A DNA stretch of 63,694 nt. It comes from Bacillota bacterium. GTDB lineage: Bacteria > Bacillota > Clostridia > Ch29. Below, piece by piece: positions 53,009-62,150 of the stretch; position 1 is the first letter of the stretch, and the number at the start of each line of letters is the position of its first letter. The DNA is taken from assembly GCA_013540605.1 (NCBI GenBank), contig JABVCK010000012.1, positions 1-63,694 on the forward strand, in the 5' to 3' direction. A program made the translations under genes and the position numbers. The notes under the pieces were generated by a model. It was not told the DNA's origin. It did no database searches and saw only the letters and a program-made list of their open reading frames with translations.

Positions 53009-53061
53009 ATTGTAGAGGAGGTTTATTAAATCTATATTTAGTTTGTGTTAAATCTTATTAA
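53009..53061 (-). promoter_or_regulatory. Alkaline phosphatase promoter with PhoP-type repeats
   Basis: On the minus strand TTAATA (53056-53061), TTAACA (53046-53051) and TAAATA (53035-53040) are spaced 10 and 11 bp, with a fourth TTAATA at 53024-53029. Twenty bases after the third repeat is the -10 box TACAAT (53009-53014), the same geometry as at phnG and phnD. The GCTTG dyad of the phn promoters is absent. Confidence 0.65.
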
Positions 53062-53121
53062 TCTCGCAGTTTCCGGTTAAAAAGTATCGCTGCCGAAGCT
53101 TAATAAAATTTTATGCAAAAT

Positions 53122-53523
53122 TTACCGGAGCAGCGGAATGCTCCCGGTAATACGGTTTACGCTGCTGTCAGCGCCATAAATACACAAACCAAGGTATGTT
53201 AAATCCGCCTCATTGGTTCTTCCAAGCAGTTCAGTGTATTTTTCATATCTTGCCGAGCGCTGCGCTACATCAGAAAAGTCAATATAGTTAATGTCTCCGG
53301 CCTCTATGGCCTGCATCCGGATTTTCCTTAATTCTTCCCGGTCGACTCCCAGAATGGGGATGGGTATTTTTGTTATACCCGGGTGAATAGTCCCATCGGC
53401 ATCGCAAATATCCGGCCCTATGGCATCCGGCAGGCTTTTGGCCGCACTCAGAGCCAGCGCTGCTGCGGTGTTTGCCAGGAGACCAACCGGGAGTTTTCTA
53501 TCCAATACTATAACTATCTTCAA
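53122..53523 (-). CDS. DUF2000 family protein
   Basis: 133 residues, cytoplasmic. The start KIVIVLDRKLPVGLLANTAA and the internal GPDICDADGTIHPGITKIPI match DUF2000, a family of unknown function related to peptidyl-tRNA hydrolase-like folds. TTG start with GAGGAGG. It stands next to an AraC remnant, which may once have regulated it. Confidence 0.75.
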   Translation of the reverse strand: MKIVIVLDRKLPVGLLANTAAALALSAAKSLPDAIGPDICDADGTIHPGITKIPIPILGVDREELRKIRMQAIEAGDINYIDFSDVAQRSARYEKYTELLGRTNEADLTYLGLCIYGADSSVNRITGSIPLLR

Positions 53524-53609
53524 CGCTTCTTCCTCCTCGCTTTTTATCTCTGCTTATAAGCTTAGATGAAGATTTCGAGCAAGTCTTGTAAAAAATTGCA
53601 CAGCGGCAT

Positions 53610-53827
53610 TTAGCAGGAACGCCTATAGGCGGAAGGGGTCATGCCAACGTAACGCCTGAAAGTCCGGGTAAAGTGACTTTGATCATAAAAACCGGACTTG
53701 ATTGAATTGAATAATCTTCGTGGAAGTGCTTTTTAAATTTATCCTGAAGCTGGTGGATAGACTTTATCTCCTTAAGCGAAAATCTGTCGTCCTGGTAATC
53801 CGGTACTATAAACACTTTGTTTACCAA
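53610..53827 (-). pseudogene. AraC-family regulator remnant
   Basis: The C-terminal helix-turn-helix is readable as GFYDQSHFTRTFRRYVGMTP followed by SAYRR and a stop at 53610, but in a different frame from the upstream part (VFIVPDYQDDRFSLKEI). The cupin sensor domain and first DNA-binding helix are missing, so an internal deletion plus a frameshift has destroyed the gene. Confidence 0.75.
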
Positions 53828-53857
53828 GCTTTGCCCCTCCTTCTAACAGTGTATCCT

Positions 53858-55435
53858 CTATAATTTTACAAAAGTAACATTATCTATTCCATCAGCTTCT
53901 TTTATTTTGTTAATAGTTTTACTTGGAACTTCGCTGTCCACCGTAAGTACCATAAGTGCCTTACCGCCTTTAACGTTTCTGCTTGCCTGCATTGTTGCTA
54001 TATTTATTTGTTCAATCCCAAGTATCGTACCCATACGCCCAATTACTCCCGGTTTATCTATGTACTTGCTCAATAACATATAAGGGCGAGGCTCTACATC
54101 AATCTCATAGCCGTTCAATTTCACTATACGCGGTTCTTCTTTCCCGAACAGGGTACCTGCCATGGTAAAGGTACTGGTACCGTTGTGTACGGCAACCTCG
54201 ATGAGGTTGGTATATTGACCGCTAGTGTTGTCCACGCTTTCTACTACCTCTATACCCCTGTCTTTTGCCAGCAGTTTGGCGTTTACATAGTTTACTCTTT
54301 CTTTCATCACGGGCTCCAGTAAGCCTTTCAGGTATGCCAGGGTTAAGGGGCCCGTCTTTTGTTCCGCCAGGCCTCCTTTGTACTTTAATTCTACCTTGCT
54401 TATAGGCTTTTTCTCCAGCTGGTAATAAACCTTACCCAGCTTTTCTGCCAGGACAAGGTAGGGTTTTAAAACTTCCAGTTCCCTGTCATGGACGCTGGGC
54501 ATGTTTACTGCATTGGCCGCTATCTTTCCTTCCAGCACGTTTATTACCTGCGTGGCTACGGTAGTACCCACGTTGTTCTGTGCTTCTACGGTGGAAGCAC
54601 CCAGGTGTGGGGTTACGAGCACGTTGTCAGACTCAAACAGCGGGTTATCAGGGCATGGTTCTTTTTCAAATACGTCTATGGCAGCACTTGCTATCTTACC
54701 TTTTTTAAGTGCATTATACAGTGCTTTTTCGTCTATTATACCACCCCTTGCAACGTTTACCAGCCTGACACCGTCTTTTACCATATCCAGTTCTTTTTCG
54801 CCTATCATCCCCATGGTTTCTTCGGTTTTGGGGGTATGTACCGTGATGATGTCTGCCTCTTTTAGCAGGTCTTCCAGCTTTTGTTTTTTCTCTACACCAA
54901 GGAAGGCGAACCTCTCATCTGAGATGTAAGGGTCATATGCTATTACTTTCATGTTAAACGCCTGCAAGCGTGCGGCCACAAGGCCGCCTATCCTGCCCAG
55001 CCCTACTATGCCTGCTGTTTTGCCGTTGAGTTCGTTGCCTTTGAATATGTTTCTCTCCCATTTACCTGACTTTATCCACTGGTTGGCCTGAGGTATGTTC
55101 CTGATGGAGGCAAGAAGCATGCCTATGGTATGTTCTGCTGCTGATACTGTATTGCTTTCGGGGGTGTTTACAACCATTACTCCCTTACGTGTCGCAGCAT
55201 CCAGATCGATGTTGTCTATGCCGTTACCTGCCCTGCCTACAACTTTGAGGTTTTTTGCCTTTTCAAGCAGTTCTTCGTCTATTTTTGTGACGCTTCTTAC
55301 TATTATACCGTGGTAGTTCTCTATTATATCTAACAGTTCTATTCTGTCGATACCAAACCTTATATCAACATCAAATTTTTGTTTTAATAGATCTATCCCT
55401 GCCTGCGCAATCCTTTCTGTAATTATTATTTTCAT
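53858..55435 (-). CDS. serA: D-3-phosphoglycerate dehydrogenase SerA
   Basis: First enzyme of serine synthesis, 525 residues (long form). NAD site [14 protein letters not shown] (about residue 145), catalytic arginine in [10 protein letters not shown], catalytic histidine in VTPHLGAST, then the intervening domain and a C-terminal ACT domain ([19 protein letters not shown]) that usually binds serine for feedback control. GGGGAGG precedes the ATG. It has its own promoter and a long leader with an attenuator-like hairpin. Confidence 0.95.
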   Translation of the reverse strand: MKIIITERIAQAGIDLLKQKFDVDIRFGIDRIELLDIIENYHGIIVRSVTKIDEELLEKAKNLKVVGRAGNGIDNIDLDAATRKGVMVVNTPESNTVSAAEHTIGMLLASIRNIPQANQWIKSGKWERNIFKGNELNGKTAGIVGLGRIGGLVAARLQAFNMKVIAYDPYISDERFAFLGVEKKQKLEDLLKEADIITVHTPKTEETMGMIGEKELDMVKDGVRLVNVARGGIIDEKALYNALKKGKIASAAIDVFEKEPCPDNPLFESDNVLVTPHLGASTVEAQNNVGTTVATQVINVLEGKIAANAVNMPSVHDRELEVLKPYLVLAEKLGKVYYQLEKKPISKVELKYKGGLAEQKTGPLTLAYLKGLLEPVMKERVNYVNAKLLAKDRGIEVVESVDNTSGQYTNLIEVAVHNGTSTFTMAGTLFGKEEPRIVKLNGYEIDVEPRPYMLLSKYIDKPGVIGRMGTILGIEQINIATMQASRNVKGGKALMVLTVDSEVPSKTINKIKEADGIDNVTFVKL

Positions 55436-55534
55436 AAGCGCTACCTCCCCTGTTCGAGTATTTATTTTGCTCTATCGAATCGTGTACAGAAAACATAACT
55501 AAGTGGCAATACAATCCCTAGATATTAACTGCAT

Positions 55535-55684
55535 AAAAAATCTTCTCCTTTCTTGATTGATCAGAATAAAATAAGTCTGGAGAAGAGCTTTGTTATACCA
55601 CTTTGTACCGGCGTTCCGCAGCGATCATCCGTCAATATGAATTTTATATGCGAAAATTCTATAATAAAAAAAACCAATTGTCAA
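55535..55684 (-). promoter_or_regulatory. serA promoter and putative transcription attenuator
   Basis: TTGACA (55679-55684) and TAGAAT (55656-55661) with 17-bp spacing form a strong promoter. The roughly 210-nt leader contains TCTTCTCC and GGAGAAGA (55541-55548 and 55579-55586) followed by TTTTTT, a terminator. Just before it GTGGTATAAC (55592-55601) resembles a T-box core, but there is no room for a full Stem I. It may be a minimal or degenerate T-box, or a different attenuator. Confidence 0.5.
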
Positions 55685-55750
55685 CAATATTTATGTTGAT
55701 AATTGTCGAACGGTGAAGTGAATGTATCCTGCCATGATATCCCTCCCTGG

Positions 55751-55864
55751 TCAGCGTTTCCGTTTGCCGCGCCTGCGAAAAAAAGCCACCCTTCGCACGG
55801 GCGGCTTCCATGTTGGATGTGGGACGGGCGCTTTATCTTTTTTGCGTAAATAGTGTTTTATCAT
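55751..55864 (-). CDS. Small basic protein behind the relaxase gene
   Basis: 37 residues, strongly basic (ends VRRVAFFRRRGKRKR). AGGAG lies 7 bp before its ATG and it begins 11 bp after the relaxase stop, so it may be translated from the same mRNA. I do not recognise a family. Confidence 0.35.
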   Translation of the reverse strand: MIKHYLRKKDKAPVPHPTWKPPVRRVAFFRRRGKRKR

Positions 55865-55874
55865 CGGAATGCTC

Positions 55875-57281
55875 CTAATAGCTTTGTTGCGGCGCGTGAT
55901 CGTCGTAGGCATGACCTTGCGCCGATTTTTTCTGAGCCAGTTTCTTGCGAAGCTTGCGGTCAACCTGCGCGCCGCTGCCGCCAATTCTCTTGTGCTCGTC
56001 GCGGAAGATGTTGCCCAGGTGGTGCATGAGCCGTGTGGCCGCCAGGAGGATGGACGGGTCGAGGAAGGAGTCCACGCGGTCGAGAAAAAACTGCGCGCAG
56101 ATGTTGCCCTGCGCCGCCGACGCGGTCAGCCATTGCATAGCGGTTTCCCGATCCCGAGGAACGTCATGTCCCATGAGGTAGAGCTTGCCCAGGGCGTACT
56201 GCGCGTATTGATTGCCCAGCTTTGCGGCCTTCTCAAAATATTCGACCGCCGCGGGGACGTCTTTCTCCGTGCCGGTTCCGGTATAGAGCATCTGGCCCAG
56301 GCGGTATTGGAGCTTTTCCTCCACAGATGCTTCCGCTGTTTCATCCGGCTCAAAAGTGAAATGGCGACCGCCGATATTCAACGCTTCGGCGATCACCATG
56401 TTTTTGATGCTCTTGAATTCTTTTTGCCGGGATAAGGGAAGGGGCGGCGGCAGTCTGTCGGCGTAAGTGCGAATTATTTCATCGCGTAGTTCATGCCACT
56501 TTGCGTAGCATTTCGCCACCCGCTCATCCCTGGCCAACTCGTCCACGATCTGATCGATGACCGCCTTGAGTGGCGCTTTCAGATAGCCGTATTGTTTTTT
56601 GCCGGAGGTGTGCTTGAGACGCTCGGCCAGATGGCTAATCAAATCCTCGATGGTTTTGTTTTCGCAGACTCCCGCACTGATCTGACGGATGATTTCTTTC
56701 ATGGTATCCTGACTTTGCTTCGTCAGGATGTTGCGGCGCTCTGTCTGCTGGGAATAGATTTGCAGCAAGTCCTGTTCAAAGATTTCTCTTGCCAGGCTGC
56801 CGCGCATATTTTGAATGGCTTCCTTGGTGACATAGGCTTCTCCTGGATCGGCGGAGTAGGCGATTAAATGCACATGCGGATGATGCCCCTCGTCATGGTA
56901 GGCGGCGTACCACCGGAGATTCTCCGGCGTGATCTTCATCTGCTCCGCGATATGGTTGCGCTGTCCGCGGATCAGGTCCCGCCACGCTTTGGCGCTGTCG
57001 TAGCCGAGCCGCGGGGCATCCTCCCGGCGCAGGGAGATCACATTCGTCCACACGTTGCCGATGTGATTGGCGACTTTCTCCGCCACCTGAGACAACACGA
57101 CGGGCACACCGGCGTCCGTGAACAAACCATGGGTGCCGATTGCCTTCGCCCCTGGACGGTTGGCGATGTATCCGACATAGTTTTTTCGCTTGCCAAGGAG
57201 GTCGAGGTTTTGCTCCACCGCCATGGAGATAAACTCCGATGCGTTTTTCAGGTAGCGGCATTTGAAGATGATCCTCGGCAT
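55875..57281 (-). CDS. MobP-type relaxase with Sel1-like repeats
   Basis: 468 residues. The N-terminal domain (about 1-180) has the HUH nickase motif YAAYHDEGHHPHVHLIAYS, with a tyrosine-containing start typical of the MobP3-like relaxases of Firmicutes. After a helical linker come two Sel1-like repeats (about residues 325-400: LGQMLYTGTGTEKDVPAAVEYF and YALGKLYLMGHDVPRDRETA, read separately). It would nick oriT for conjugative transfer. GC content is visibly higher than in the chromosomal genes around it. No type IV secretion genes are in the window. Confidence 0.85.
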   Translation of the reverse strand: MPRIIFKCRYLKNASEFISMAVEQNLDLLGKRKNYVGYIANRPGAKAIGTHGLFTDAGVPVVLSQVAEKVANHIGNVWTNVISLRREDAPRLGYDSAKAWRDLIRGQRNHIAEQMKITPENLRWYAAYHDEGHHPHVHLIAYSADPGEAYVTKEAIQNMRGSLAREIFEQDLLQIYSQQTERRNILTKQSQDTMKEIIRQISAGVCENKTIEDLISHLAERLKHTSGKKQYGYLKAPLKAVIDQIVDELARDERVAKCYAKWHELRDEIIRTYADRLPPPLPLSRQKEFKSIKNMVIAEALNIGGRHFTFEPDETAEASVEEKLQYRLGQMLYTGTGTEKDVPAAVEYFEKAAKLGNQYAQYALGKLYLMGHDVPRDRETAMQWLTASAAQGNICAQFFLDRVDSFLDPSILLAATRLMHHLGNIFRDEHKRIGGSGAQVDRKLRKKLAQKKSAQGHAYDDHAPQQSY

Positions 57282-57292
57282 GGTATGTCACC

Positions 57293-57700
57293 TTACTCGC
57301 CTTTCTGGAATCTCACCACGTCCTCGAAGGTGACGGAGCCAACGGATTTCTTTACGTCATTCACGCACTTGCCCCGCAGCCTCTGCAGCAGGGTTTCATC
57401 GACTTCTGCGTTGGACGCGATGATGTTCATCATCATGGACATCTCCACCGCCAGCTTGAAAAGCAGGCGGGCGATCCTGTTCTCCGAGTTTTCCACCACG
57501 CCGGCCATGGCGGAGGTGAGGGCGGTGGGTAAAAATTTCATGCTGTTTTCCGCGGAGATGTAGCCTCAGTAAAATAGGATCGCCTTTTCGATAAACTCGC
57601 TCTGGCTGCCGCAGTTGTCCTTTTTATACCACTCCTTGACCTGCCGCTGTGTTTCCGGGTGCATCCACAAGGGAAATTTCTTCTTGTTTTCTTCTGCCAT
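57293..57700 (-). pseudogene. Relaxosome accessory gene split by an in-frame TGA
   Basis: A frame starting at the ATG at 57700 (GGAGGTAAG site) reads MAEENKKKFPLWMHPETQRQ through SEFIEKAILFY, meets TGA at 57566-57568, and continues in the same frame as GYISAENSMKFLPTALTSAM to 57293. The halves clearly belong to one 135-residue protein like those encoded before MobP relaxases. A nonsense mutation, not a frameshift, breaks it; each half could still be made separately, since an ATG follows at 57541. Confidence 0.7.
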
Positions 57701-58107
57701 TGTTTCTTACCTCCAATCCGGCGGGTTTGGAGCCGCAACACCGACCGCAACCCCTGTTAAATCCTGTATTCACGTCCTTGGCCGCGGTTGGCGACTCCTG
57801 AATCAACTCCGAAGGGCAAAAACCAACCCCGGCGGGAAACGTCCTTCAGCCCGCGTTGCGGGCTGATGTGAGCCGAGGCGGGGGCGTTTCGCGACCCCGC
57901 CTCTTTAACCTCAAGGTTTTCGACCCCATGGTTCACCCCCTGCAAAGGAAGTGAGGCTCCCATGCCTGTGCCCGCCTTTTGGGTTTGTCGCTCACAAAGC
58001 CTCCACACGGTGCTGAAAACCTCCCACAGGTGCAATGATGCCACCCCGCCCGTCAAAGGGACACACAGGGCGACACAGCCGTCAAATCCGCGCATATTCA
58101 TGTGGTG
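57701..58107. other. GC-rich gene-free stretch, candidate oriT region
   Basis: No gene with a ribosome binding site is supported. A perfect 9-bp hairpin with a 3-nt loop (TCAGCCCGC/GCGGGCTGA, 57846-57866) lies about 145 bp upstream of the accessory gene. Its position before relaxase genes makes this a plausible transfer origin. Confidence 0.35.
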
Positions 58108-58257
58108 CTATTCCATGATGCGGCCGCCATGATTGGCGGTGGCGGAAGGGGCTGGCCGGGCCGGTTTTTTCGGCTTTTCCCGCGCCTCGGAATCCCGGCT
58201 TTCGATGTACTCCCGTACGGGAGCGGGAACGTGTTTTTCGTTTTTGTGTAGAAAAAA
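58108..58257 (-). pseudogene. Fragment of a DUF6103-like mobile-element protein
   Basis: The frame reads KHVPAPVREYIESRDSEARE and ends NHGGRIME. It aligns with VVPAYVREYVESRLDQES of the gene at 63257-63568, so it is a related gene whose N-terminal part is lost; the sequence upstream (FSLSCKFFLHKN) is unrelated. The 5 kb between the two relatives is the transposon-like insert. Confidence 0.5.
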
Positions 58258-58359
58258 TTTACACGATAGAGAAAACCTCCTTTCAAGTAGCTCCACAGCT
58301 TTGGCTTATAAAGTGTGTAGACCATTGATTTTACCTGCCTTTCTTCTAAATTTGGGTAC

Positions 58360-58400
58360 AAAAAAACACGATCAAACATTACTGTTCAATCGTGTTAATT
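58360..58400 (-). terminator. Terminator after hepT
   Basis: AACACGATTGAACA and TGTTTGATCGTGTT pair with two mismatches around a 4-nt loop and are followed by seven T residues on the minus strand. Confidence 0.75.
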
Positions 58401-58418
58401 TTAAATAGTGTTTTCTGT

Positions 58419-58757
58419 TTAAACTTCTTTCAGCAAGTCCTCAAGTTGTTTCATTAGCGCCGGAACCTCTTTTTGGGATAAATTCCAGACAAGCTCCATT
58501 CTTAATTCGCCATACCCGTGTGCTACGATATTTCTAAGGTCAACGATCTTTCGCCACTGGATATCCTTGTACTCCGTCCATAACTCCCTCGTTAATGCGT
58601 TGGCATGTTCGCCTATGTTAAGAAGCGACATTGCTGTTGCCTTCTGGTAAACATCATTTTCGAGGAATCCTTTTTCACCGATTTCATTTGCATATCTTAT
58701 AATATCTTTGCATTCGGATATGATCTTTTTCAGTAATTGAATGTCCCTATGCTTCAT
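58419..58757 (-). CDS. hepT: HEPN toxin HepT (DUF86)
   Basis: 112-residue ribonuclease toxin of the HEPN/MNT (type VII) toxin-antitoxin class. The RNase motif RNIVAHGYGEL (R-x4-H followed by the YxE tyrosine that the antitoxin modifies) is at about residue 79. The gene overlaps mntA by 11 bp. In known pairs MntA adds AMP to the HepT tyrosine. Probably cargo of the surrounding transposon-like region. Confidence 0.88.
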   Translation of the reverse strand: MKHRDIQLLKKIISECKDIIRYANEIGEKGFLENDVYQKATAMSLLNIGEHANALTRELWTEYKDIQWRKIVDLRNIVAHGYGELRMELVWNLSQKEVPALMKQLEDLLKEV

Positions 58758-59031
58758 ATATCCTTACCTTCTTGTCAATGGTTAAATAGCTGTTCTCCTT
58801 TAAAGGACCGGCAACCACATCCACCTTGGTGTTCAATTTCTCTTGAATATCAAGCTTAAGCCCCGACATATCAAATAAACTCGCAACTTTTTCATCAAAG
58901 TATACAAGCAAATCCACGTCTGACTCCTCCGTATTCTCACCATTTGCATATGAGCCAAACAAGTCGATGCTAATCACCGGATAGGCAGGTGCAACCTGAA
59001 CGACCGCATCTCTTATATCTGTAATTGTCAC
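58747..59031 (-). CDS. mntA: MNT nucleotidyltransferase antitoxin MntA
   Basis: 94 residues. The minimal nucleotidyltransferase motif GSYANGENTEESDVDLLVYF (GS-x10-DxD) is intact, and LDIQEKLNTKVDVV follows with the third acidic residue. GTG start with AGAGGTGATAAAGT. It is the first gene of the pair and has a strong promoter with dyads that may allow self-repression. Confidence 0.88.
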   Translation of the reverse strand: MTITDIRDAVVQVAPAYPVISIDLFGSYANGENTEESDVDLLVYFDEKVASLFDMSGLKLDIQEKLNTKVDVVAGPLKENSYLTIDKKVRIYEA

Positions 59032-59050
59032 ACTTTATCACCTCTTAAAA

Positions 59051-59121
59051 GCCTTAAACAAACTTTAAGGCAATGATTCAATCTCTGATTTTATTATACC
59101 TTAAAAACTGTTCACAGTCAA
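59051..59121 (-). promoter_or_regulatory. Promoter of mntA-hepT with two dyads
   Basis: TTGACT (59116-59121) and TATAAT (59093-59098) have the ideal 17-bp spacing. ACTGT-GA-ACAGT overlaps the -35 box and spacer, and GCCTTAAA/TTTAAGGC (59051-59071) lies between the -10 box and the gene. Either could be an autoregulatory operator. Confidence 0.7.
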
Positions 59122-59238
59122 AGAAGATGGTACCTCGAAAGGGTTTTACTGCAGGGCAGCAATCTCTTTATCGATTACAGAACCAAAAGTTGTAATCATC
59201 AATCAGTTGATAATTTTTACTCTCCTTCTCCACCGGTT

Positions 59239-59766
59239 CTAAAAGACAAATATGAGTGCTTGTACGTTTTTTGTGCAAGTAACTCCTTTGACGCAGCCCC
59301 ATTCAGCGAAAAGGCTATCACTGCTCAATCCTGTTGAGATATGCAAACCCTTTTCATAAAGCTTGACTTTTGCATTTATCAGAACCACATCCAAATCTAT
59401 TAATTTTTTGACTATCTTCTCAAACAGCTCCGCATTGCGCAGCGCATTTGTATTTATCATTGGATAGTCCTTAAATTTTTCAGCTTTGTTCCGCCATGCC
59501 AGCACCTGTCCTCTAAAGTACGGGAGCTGCTCTATGTCAGGAATGAAGTGCCTGCAGTCCAGACAGTTCCACATATCACTCTTGCAGCCTGTGATATCAC
59601 TACAAATACCACCGCGGACACGATGTGCCCGAAGGTTTTTCAGCAGACGTTTTTCAAGCTGTTCCTCCATCCCCATGATCCTGCCCCCAAACAACACATA
59701 GGGATTATCGAATTCATTTGGCTCTTTGATGACATACCGCTGTTTTTCCATACTCATCATAAACAT
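59239..59766 (-). pseudogene. C-terminal part of a Tn554 TnpB-like tyrosine recombinase
   Basis: Contains KNLRAHRVRGGICSDITGCK and WNCLDCRHFIPD, the cysteine-bearing C-terminal tail of TnpB-type recombinases, then a helical end. The catalytic HxxR and tyrosine are absent. The N-terminal part of the same protein seems to be the overlapping frame at 59714-60556, in a different phase and with the catalytic region deleted. Confidence 0.55.
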
Positions 59767-60556
59767 TATTGGACTTGCATATTTTCTTGAAACTGGCGAG
59801 CACTGTGTTACCGCTGATTACAAAAAATTCATTGTGATTGTATGGTTTCCCGTGATGATAACAAGTTTTCTGATAGGTGAACAATGCCCCCTTTTTATCT
59901 GCCGACATGTGATCTTGCAACCTTTCAGCTTCATTCCGCTGCTCTTTAATAAGGCCAATGAGATATGCCGCTCTGAATATATCATCAAGCCGTGTCGCCA
60001 CAGCTTCCGGAATGTACTTGTAATCCAATTTATCAAAATGAGAATAGGGGTTATCGATAAATGGATTCCGAAGATTCATATTATCCCAGTCTTTCATGGT
60101 CTTAAAGAAGATATTCACAGCAGACCACGTCGTCTTTTTTGAGCTGTTGGTAAGCTCGGTATGTTCCAGATGCTGCTTAAAACTGCAGGCAACTCCAATA
60201 TCACATTTGGTCAAGCTCATAGCATTATATTCTTTTAATAAAAACACTAGAAACGATGCAAGGCCACTTATATTCGCTTTTACAGTTTTAATACCCGCCC
60301 CGCCAATCAGTCTTACAAGCACGAAATATTTTGCAGCTTCCTTGTACACTTCCGGTATATTTTTAAAATATATGCTTACGTTGCCAGTCCCTTCTGACAA
60401 GCCCCGTTTTTTATTACTGCAGTTCCATATGTCATCTTCAAAATGAATGTTATCGCCAAGCTCATGTAGAAAACGGATATACTCATATTTTCTTTGCTCA
60501 CTGTAACGTTCCGCCAAATCTATCTGTGCCAGGTTATTCATGCCTGCATCCCTCAC
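59714..60556 (-). pseudogene. N-terminal part of a Tn554 TnpB-like recombinase
   Basis: About 275 residues with a helical core-binding domain (LIGGAGIKTVKANISGLASFL, FKQHLEHTEL) and LDYKYIPEAVATRLDDIFRA, where the catalytic domain should begin. The arginine box is missing: after this point the frame continues with GALFTYQKTCYHHGKPYNHN and breaks off at NVYDEYGKTAV. Internal deletion and frameshift leave it without catalytic residues. Confidence 0.6.
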
Positions 60557-60559
60557 TTT

Positions 60560-61460
60560 CTATCCGCATTGGGCTTATATTTCAATTGTATCCAGTCATC
60601 GTATTTGCATTTCTCCAGGCAATCTTCCTCCAGAAACAGCACTTCACTTGCCCTCATTCCGGTACTGGAAAATATTTTATAATACAGTTGGTGGACTTCA
60701 TTCAACTCGCAAATATTCTTCTATATTTCCTCTACAACATTTTCCGGAATAATTTCTGTGTTTTTAATATACTGAGGCAAGTTTCTGAACACAAACCTGT
60801 TAAAAGGATTATGGTACGGTGTCGGACTCTTGATGCTTTTATCTCTCCAGTCGCTCATCAAATAGTTTACAACGTTATTGCAGCTTTGGAAGATAGCGCT
60901 GATATTCAAAATGCCCATTTCCCTGTTGGAAGGAAGAGCCACAGAATGATTCTCCATAGCCACTCTCAGAGCAGCTACATCTTTAATTGCAGATGGTAAT
61001 CCATGCAGCATTTAACGGTATCTGAAACACCTATCTTGCGGCTTATCACAGACAACGCTGTATTTTCGCGAAGGCATTGTTGCACCTTTTCAGACCAAAA
61101 GCTGTAGTATTCTTCCTCAAGTATTTCATAAAAAATTTGGGTGTTGTCTATTTGTTGCAGGATAGGTTTAAACCCGTAGTTGATGACGATGGATTCATTT
61201 TTCAACATAACCTCAAACACACACTTGATTGATATTTTTGAAAAGGACAGACTTTCGTCAGTCTCAGACCACTCCAGTATAAATTTTCTGCAATAGTATC
61301 TGTACATTTTTAAAAAATCGTTTCTAAAGGCCATATACCCTATCCTTACAAACGAAATTCCGCCGAAAAACAAAAACACCCCGCACATTGCAGTGTTGTC
61401 ATTAACATACAAACTGTTGTTGAGTATATTCCTGTATTTTTTAATGACTTCTGTTACCAC
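60560..61460 (-). pseudogene. Second Tn554 TnpB-like recombinase, with frameshift and nonsense codons
   Basis: Pieces in order on the minus strand: 61460-60975 (helical N-terminal part), a frameshift near 61011, then 61011-60721 (MENHSVALPSNREMGILN, YHNPFNRFVFRNLPQYIKN), an in-frame TAG at 60721-60723, and 60720-60560 with the arginine box STGMRASEVLFLEED, ending at a stop. The rest of the catalytic domain is gone. Clearly non-functional. Confidence 0.6.
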
Positions 61461-61565
61461 TTGGTTTTATACACTCCCAATAGGTTCGATAGGAAAGAGG
61501 CCTTCCCTGATTTTTACTTTTTATGAGGTTGATAAATATATGCTGGCTGATTACACCGCTTTCAT

Positions 61566-62039
61566 TTAGTCATACGAATATATTTGCCCATACAAAAATG
61601 ATTTTGATGCCCGCTGATGATTATTTTTCGTGCTGAATACAATGTTCGTTTGATAATTGCTATCAAGCCATTTATACATTTCAGTTATTACCGTAAGATA
61701 TGATCTCAATGTGCTGTATGAAAGCTGCATTTCCAAGGACTTGATTTTCAGGTTCATGCAATCGCCATAAACTAAATGATTTATGAAATTCAGCACATCC
61801 TTGTTGGTCGCCTGGTCATACTCCTTCCCGCAGCTATCGAGGTAGTTCAAATACACTACAAGCTTGCCGCCGTATTCTTTACCTGTGCTAATTTTTCTCA
61901 TTCCTTTGGCTTCCAACCATTGGTTTACCTCAAGCATCGGGAGCGATCTGTCCGTTATCATAAATCGCTCAACATGTTCTCCCGTTTCAGTTTCAAACCT
62001 GAATTTACACAACTTGAACCGCTTTTTGTTATTGTCCAT
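61566..62039 (-). pseudogene. TnpA-like tyrosine recombinase, N-terminal part only
   Basis: 157 residues of a core-binding domain (MITDRSLPMLEVNQWLEAKG, TLRSYLTVITEMYKWLD) with a good GGAGGAAATATC start site. The catalytic domain that should follow, about 200 residues, is missing; the frame ends LYGQIYSYD. Confidence 0.65.
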
Positions 62040-62150
62040 GATATTTCCTCCAAATCTAAAATATAGGGAAATGTTCTTGCTTAAGAGTCTTAGGGATGGA
62101 TATTCTCATGTTTTCCAGGATTTCTTTTAAGTATTTTTTTGTAAGCATCA

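Noticed and set aside
55535-55684. A standard T-box riboswitch before serA
   Set aside because: Only the core-like sequence and the terminator are seen; a full Stem I with specifier loop does not fit between the predicted promoter and the core. Kept only as a putative attenuator.
57566-57568. Selenocysteine at the in-frame TGA of the relaxosome accessory gene
   Set aside because: The family has no redox function, no SECIS-like hairpin is evident just downstream, and the surrounding element is full of other inactivating mutations.
57757-58101. 114-codon frame in the GC-rich stretch upstream of the relaxosome genes
   Set aside because: No ribosome binding site, low-complexity composition and a strong hairpin inside it. 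More likely non-coding, possibly oriT.
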